A DNA stretch of 64,000 bases. Source: Noviluteimonas sp052115395 (lineage in GTDB: Bacteria > Pseudomonadota > Gammaproteobacteria > Xanthomonadales > Xanthomonadaceae). The notes beneath the pieces were generated by a model. That model saw only the letters and a list, made by a program, of their open reading frames with translations. It was not told where the DNA came from and did not search any database. The translations under genes and the position numbers were made by a program. The DNA lies in assembly GCA_052115395.1 (NCBI GenBank), contig JBFRGO010000004.1; one strand, given 5' to 3'. Positions 60,829 to 64,000 of this stretch are shown here, piece by piece. How positions within the stretch are numbered: position 1 is the stretch's first letter; every line of letters starts with the position of its first letter.

Positions 60829-62148
60829 ATGCGTATCGGACTTGCTTCCACACTCATGGCGAGCTCCGTCGCGGCTGGCCTCGCCACGTCGTGCGCGCCC
60901 ACCTCGAAGATCGCACCGGAGAGTGTCAGCGGCGCCGCGCCGCCCCTGGCCGAACCCGAGCACGCATTGCTGCCCACGGTGAAGATCGCGCCCGCGACGG
61001 GTTGGAAATCCGGCGAAATGCCCACGGCTGCGAACGGCATGCAGGTCAAGGCATTCGCAACGGGCCTGGTCCATCCGCGCTGGTTGTACGTGCTGCCGAA
61101 CGGCGACGTCCTCGTTGCAGAGACCAATCGGCCACCGACGCCCGACCAACCCAGGAATCCGATCCGCGCCGCCTTCATGAACAATGCGTTCGAGAAAGCC
61201 GGCGCCGCCGTGCCGAGCCCCAATCGCATCTCGCTTTTGCGCGACAGCGATGGCGACGGCGTCGCGGAAACGAAAACGACGCTGGTGGCGAACCTGTTCT
61301 CGCCCTTCGGCATGGCGCTGGTCGGCGACCGTCTTTACATCGCCAACGCAGACGCGCTGGTGTGGGTGCCGTACAAAACCGGCGACACGCAGATCACCAC
61401 GGCGCCTGAAACCCTCGTCCAGTTGCCCGGCGCGCCGCGCAACCATCATTGGACCAAGAGCCTGGTCGCCACGCCGGATGGTTCGAAGTTCTACGTCGGC
61501 GTCGGCTCCAACAGCAATGCCGCCGAAAACGGCATGGATATCGAGGACAACCGCGCGGCGATCCTGGAGATCGATGCGGACACGGGTGCTTCGCGCATCT
61601 TTGCCAGTGGCTTGCGCAATCCCGTCGGCATCGCATTCGCGCCCGGTTTGAACGTCCTGTACGCGGTGGTGAACGAACGCGACGAGCTGGGCAACGACCT
61701 GGTCCCCGATTACCTGACATCGGTGAAGGAGGGCGCGTTCTACGGTTGGCCGTGGAGTTACTACGGCGCGCACGTCGACACACGCGTGCAACCCGAACGC
61801 CCCGACATGGTCGACAAGGCGATCGCGCCGGATTACGCGCTCGGCCCGCACGTCGCTGCGCTCGGACTTGCGTTCTCCTCGGGCACGAAGATGCCGAATG
61901 CGTGGCGCAAGGGCGCTTTCATCGGCTTGCACGGCTCATGGAATCGCGATCCGCCCAGCGGCTACAAAGTGATCTTCGTGCCCTTCTCCGGCGGAAAACC
62001 CGCAGGCAACGAGCAGGATGTGCTCACCGGCTTCCTCGACGCAAAAGGCAATGCGCGCGGACGCCCGGTGGGCGTGGCGATGGCGAAAGATGGTGCGTTG
62101 CTGGTCGCCGACGATGTCGGCAACACGGTCTGGCGCGTGGCGCCGTAG
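60829..62148 (+). CDS. PQQ-dependent sugar dehydrogenase family protein (439 aa)
   Basis: Beta-propeller dehydrogenase: GMQVKAFATGLVHPRWLYVLPNGDVLVAETNR, NRISLLRDSDGDG, NHHWTKSLVATPDGSKFYVGVGSNSN, SGLRNPVGIAFAP, and YGWPWSYYG ... KGAFIGLHGSWNRDPPSGYKV. These resemble soluble glucose/sorbosone dehydrogenases. N-terminus MRIGLASTLMASSVAAGLATSCA suggests a lipoprotein (Cys about 22), though the lipobox is weak. Periplasmic. Sits just after the TonB receptor gene. Confidence 0.9.
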   Translation: MRIGLASTLMASSVAAGLATSCAPTSKIAPESVSGAAPPLAEPEHALLPTVKIAPATGWKSGEMPTAANGMQVKAFATGLVHPRWLYVLPNGDVLVAETNRPPTPDQPRNPIRAAFMNNAFEKAGAAVPSPNRISLLRDSDGDGVAETKTTLVANLFSPFGMALVGDRLYIANADALVWVPYKTGDTQITTAPETLVQLPGAPRNHHWTKSLVATPDGSKFYVGVGSNSNAAENGMDIEDNRAAILEIDADTGASRIFASGLRNPVGIAFAPGLNVLYAVVNERDELGNDLVPDYLTSVKEGAFYGWPWSYYGAHVDTRVQPERPDMVDKAIAPDYALGPHVAALGLAFSSGTKMPNAWRKGAFIGLHGSWNRDPPSGYKVIFVPFSGGKPAGNEQDVLTGFLDAKGNARGRPVGVAMAKDGALLVADDVGNTVWRVAP

Positions 62149-62176
62149 CGCCACGCCCCGTTGCGCAAGTCGGCTG

Positions 62177-62437
62177 TCAGGCGACTTCCTGCGGTTCGGC
62201 CTCGAACCTGCGCGCGTAATCGCGTTCGGTGGCCACGCGCGTGACTTCCGAAGACGCGAGATCCGGCGCTGCATACACCGCGTAGGCGATCTCGCCGCCG
62301 CTGCGTTGCCCGACGTGGTGCAGGTTGTAGCGCGATTGGCCCGCGCCGGTGTTTTCGGGATAGTGCTTCGGCGGTGTATTGCCGTCCAGGTCGAGTTCGG
62401 CATTGTCGACCGTGCCACCGACGAAGAGTGCTCGCAT
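62177..62437 (-). CDS. Hypothetical protein (86 aa)
   Basis: MRALFVGGTVDNAELDLDGN then NTPPKHYPENTGAGQSRYNL, GEIAYAVYAAPDLAS and RDYARRFEAEP. Short, soluble, Asn/Tyr-rich. No family recognised. ATG 62437; converges on the sugar dehydrogenase gene. Confidence 0.6.
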   Translation of the reverse strand: MRALFVGGTVDNAELDLDGNTPPKHYPENTGAGQSRYNLHHVGQRSGGEIAYAVYAAPDLASSEVTRVATERDYARRFEAEPQEVA

Positions 62438-62523
62438 GCGCTGCTCCCGCTCAGATGATCGGACCTCATGCTGGTCCAGCGGCCGTGGACATCCGATCAA
62501 ACCGGCGTTATCGCAGTCGTAAC

Positions 62524-62560
62524 AAATGCAAACGCCTCTCCTGCGGAAACAGGAGAGGCG
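62524..62560 (-). terminator. Intrinsic terminator of the DUF6249 gene
   Basis: Stem CGCCTCTCCTG and CAGGAGAGGCG (11 bp) about a 6-base loop, followed on the minus strand by TTTGCATTTG. It starts 20 bases after the 62580 stop. Confidence 0.75.
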
Positions 62561-62579
62561 TGGTGCGATCGCCCGCGGA

Positions 62580-62912
62580 TCAGACCGTCTGCGCGCGGCG
62601 GGTCAGGAAGTAATAGGCCAGGTTGCCTGCACCGGTGGCCACGGCGAGCACCGCGATCACGCCGGGCGTGACGTGGTCCCAACCGCCGGCTTCGATCAGG
62701 CCGAAGCCCGCGCCGATGGCCAGCAGCGTGACGCCCCAGCGCAGCGAACTGTGCTTCTGGCGGGCCTGCTCGCCCACCATGATCGAACGGACGAGTTCTT
62801 CCGAGCCGCCGGCGCCGATCAGGGAGCGGCGCGTCCGCGCATCGACGATCACCTTGATGACGTACGCGACGGCGATGAAGAAGCTGATGGGAATGAGGAC
62901 TTCGAGTTCCAT
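62580..62912 (-). CDS. DUF6249 membrane protein (110 aa)
   Basis: Three spans: MELEVLIPISFFIAVAYVIK, LRWGVTLLAIGAGFGLIEAG and PGVIAVLAVATGAGNLAYYFL, with a cytosolic helix of charged residues (EELVRSIMVGEQARQKHSS) between. Matches DUF6249 in length and layout. Start ATG 62912. Divergent from the sigma factor gene. Confidence 0.85.
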   Translation of the reverse strand: MELEVLIPISFFIAVAYVIKVIVDARTRRSLIGAGGSEELVRSIMVGEQARQKHSSLRWGVTLLAIGAGFGLIEAGGWDHVTPGVIAVLAVATGAGNLAYYFLTRRAQTV

Positions 62913-63061
62913 GGGTGGCTCCGGGCGGGTCTGGGTCGATGCGTGAGTGGGGTGACGGAGCAGGAGATACCGGTGGCGCCGGACCGGTTGCACCCGGCCC
63001 GACCGCCCGTCGCCGGGGGGCGGTTGCAACCGATGCCCCGCCGGGCGTATCTGGAACAGGC

Positions 63062-63697
63062 ATGGATGGAGGCCGACCCCTGGAACACGACGTGCCCGCA
63101 GCCACGACCCCGCCCGCCGAAGGGCCCGACCGGGAAGCCGATCGCGCCTTGGTGGCGGATGTGCTCGCCCAGGCGCCGGGTGCGTTCGAACGCCTGGTCA
63201 GGCAATACCAGGGGCTGTGCTTCCACGTGATCCAGCGCATGGTCCGCCAGCCCGACGACACGCGCGAACTCTGCCAGGACGCGTTCCTGCGGGTGCATCG
63301 CTATCTGCACCAGTATCGCGGCGAGAGTTCGCTGCAGGCGTGGATCGGCCAGGTCGCCTATTCGGTCGCCAAGCGGCACCTGGAGCGCAAGCGCATTCCC
63401 CTGCAGGAGGCGGCCGACGCCGACGAACATCAGTCGCTGCTGGAAAACGTGGGCGACCACTTCGACCTGGAAGGCTCGGTCGCCGACGCCGAATCCGCAC
63501 GCTGCCTGCACGCGGCGATCGAAACACTGCCGCCCTTGCAACGCACGCTGCTGACGCTGTATCACCTGGACGAGATGCCGATCGGCGAAATCGCCGAATT
63601 GACGGGCCTCGCCGAGGGCACCATCAAGAGCCATCTGTTCCGCAGTCGCCAACGCCTTCGCCAGGTGTTGGAAGGACGCTTGGGAGTCGCCGCATGA
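63062..63697 (+). CDS. ECF-family RNA polymerase sigma factor (211 aa)
   Basis: Sigma region 2 (FERLVRQYQGLCFHVIQRMVRQPDDTRELCQDAFLRVHRYLHQYRGESSLQAWIGQVAYSVAKRHL) and region 4 (LPPLQRTLLTLYHLDEMPIGEIAELTGLAEGTIKSHLFRSRQRLRQ). The 35-residue Pro/Ala/Asp leader is unusually long, so a later start is possible; 63062 is the best ATG. ATGA overlap with the next gene suggests an anti-sigma partner. Confidence 0.9.
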   Translation: MDGGRPLEHDVPAATTPPAEGPDREADRALVADVLAQAPGAFERLVRQYQGLCFHVIQRMVRQPDDTRELCQDAFLRVHRYLHQYRGESSLQAWIGQVAYSVAKRHLERKRIPLQEAADADEHQSLLENVGDHFDLEGSVADAESARCLHAAIETLPPLQRTLLTLYHLDEMPIGEIAELTGLAEGTIKSHLFRSRQRLRQVLEGRLGVAA

Positions 63698-64000
63698 ACA
63701 CCAATCACAACGACCCGCGCAACGGCATCGACGAGCGTGAGTGGCAGGCGCAGGAACGCGCGATGCGCGATGCGCGCGAAGGTGTGCCCTCCACCGATCC
63801 GCTCGCCATGCATTACCGCGCGATCGCCGACGCATTGCGTTCGCCGCTGCCCGACAGGCTGCCCGACGACTTCGCCGCACAGGTCGCAAGGCGCGCCGAA
63901 GCCAACGCACGCGCGCCGGAAACCGAATTGGTGAAGGCAGCTCGGGCCGGCACGCTGGAAAGCAGCCTGCTGCGCGGCGCGGTCGGCATCTTCGGCCTGG
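63694..64000 (+). CDS. Possible anti-sigma factor, 3' end off window
   Basis: Reads from ATG 63694 through the last base (102 codons) with no stop. The first 85 residues are soluble and acidic/basic-rich (DEREWQAQERAMRDAREGVP, LRSPLPDRLPDDFAAQVARR); a hydrophobic run is starting at the edge (AVGIFGL). Coupled to the sigma gene by 4-base overlap, as sigma/anti-sigma pairs often are. The assignment is inferred from context. Confidence 0.7.
   Translation, partial: MNTNHNDPRNGIDEREWQAQERAMRDAREGVPSTDPLAMHYRAIADALRSPLPDRLPDDFAAQVARRAEANARAPETELVKAARAGTLESSLLRGAVGIFGL

Noticed and set aside
58645..61932. Very long open frame (over 1000 codons) on the minus strand opposite the TonB receptor and sugar dehydrogenase
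   Set aside because: It is antisense to two clear genes; composition is the Arg/Ala/His-rich shadow of GC-rich codon use and shows no domain.

Overview
The window is GC-rich chromosomal DNA of a gammaproteobacterium, most probably a Lysobacter-like member of the Lysobacteraceae (Xanthomonadaceae). This rests on the roughly two-thirds G+C coding sequence, a free-standing homodimeric aceE, the full-length MaeB, PilU, TspO-like, DUF3016, DUF3297, PepSY and TonB-receptor gene types, and the many c-di-GMP proteins. The assignment is an inference from gene content; no rRNA is present.

Layout. 1-9029: end of a membrane glycosyltransferase-like gene, malic enzyme (maeB), then four GT2-type glycosyltransferase genes in convergent and divergent pairs. 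9147-12422: aceE with its terminator, then a 588-base gap holding an odd tRNA gene (CGC anticodon) with its own terminator, a partial tRNA-like copy and a candidate structured small RNA. 12423-16432: membrane and exported proteins, including an HExxH putative metallopeptidase. 16433-16878: a REP-type palindrome followed by a 42-bp tandem array in which every unit is a covarying 7-bp/7-nt hairpin. 17257-25704: an A+T-richer defence island. It holds a C-protein-like regulator with a matching two-box operator, an AIPR protein preceded by a perfect 13-bp hairpin, a HerA-like ATPase and NurA-like nuclease, Vsr, a cytosine-5 methyltransferase, and an endonuclease with an AspBHI-like recognition domain and an Mrr-like catalytic domain. 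This is the strongest candidate for a poorly described system.

25832-35669: ordinary chromosome (old yellow enzyme, phosphatase, flippase-like protein, DUF4242, threonine aldolase, 3-methyladenine glycosylase, an M29-like lipoprotein with altered metal ligands, a PIN/NYN-like protein). 35708-41715: a PilZ protein, then the four-gene ligase-associated DNA repair operon (MBL exonuclease, ATP-dependent ligase, Lhr-type helicase, PdeM phosphoesterase), in which every junction overlaps. 41744-51774: TspO-like protein, two exported EF-hand proteins, a PAS/PAS/HK/REC hybrid kinase, a GT2 protein, a PepSY protein, a GAF-GGDEF cyclase, an ABC-2 exporter, a three-hairpin array, an HNH protein and a YCII protein. 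51830-64000: pilU, DUF3297, DUF4031, an ATM1-type ABC exporter coupled to an NRDE (TANGO2) protein, two related small exported proteins, a cNMP-binding/EAL protein, a TonB receptor, a PQQ-type sugar dehydrogenase, a DUF6249 protein and an ECF sigma factor translationally coupled to a gene that runs off the right edge.

How genes act together. c-di-GMP making (GGDEF), breaking (EAL) and sensing (PilZ) proteins lie here with the PilU retraction motor, which fits surface motility control. The four repair genes form one transcription unit. In the defence island the methylase/Vsr/endonuclease module reads right, HerA-NurA reads left and meets AIPR tail to tail, and the C-like protein probably controls its own promoter and perhaps the divergent AIPR gene.
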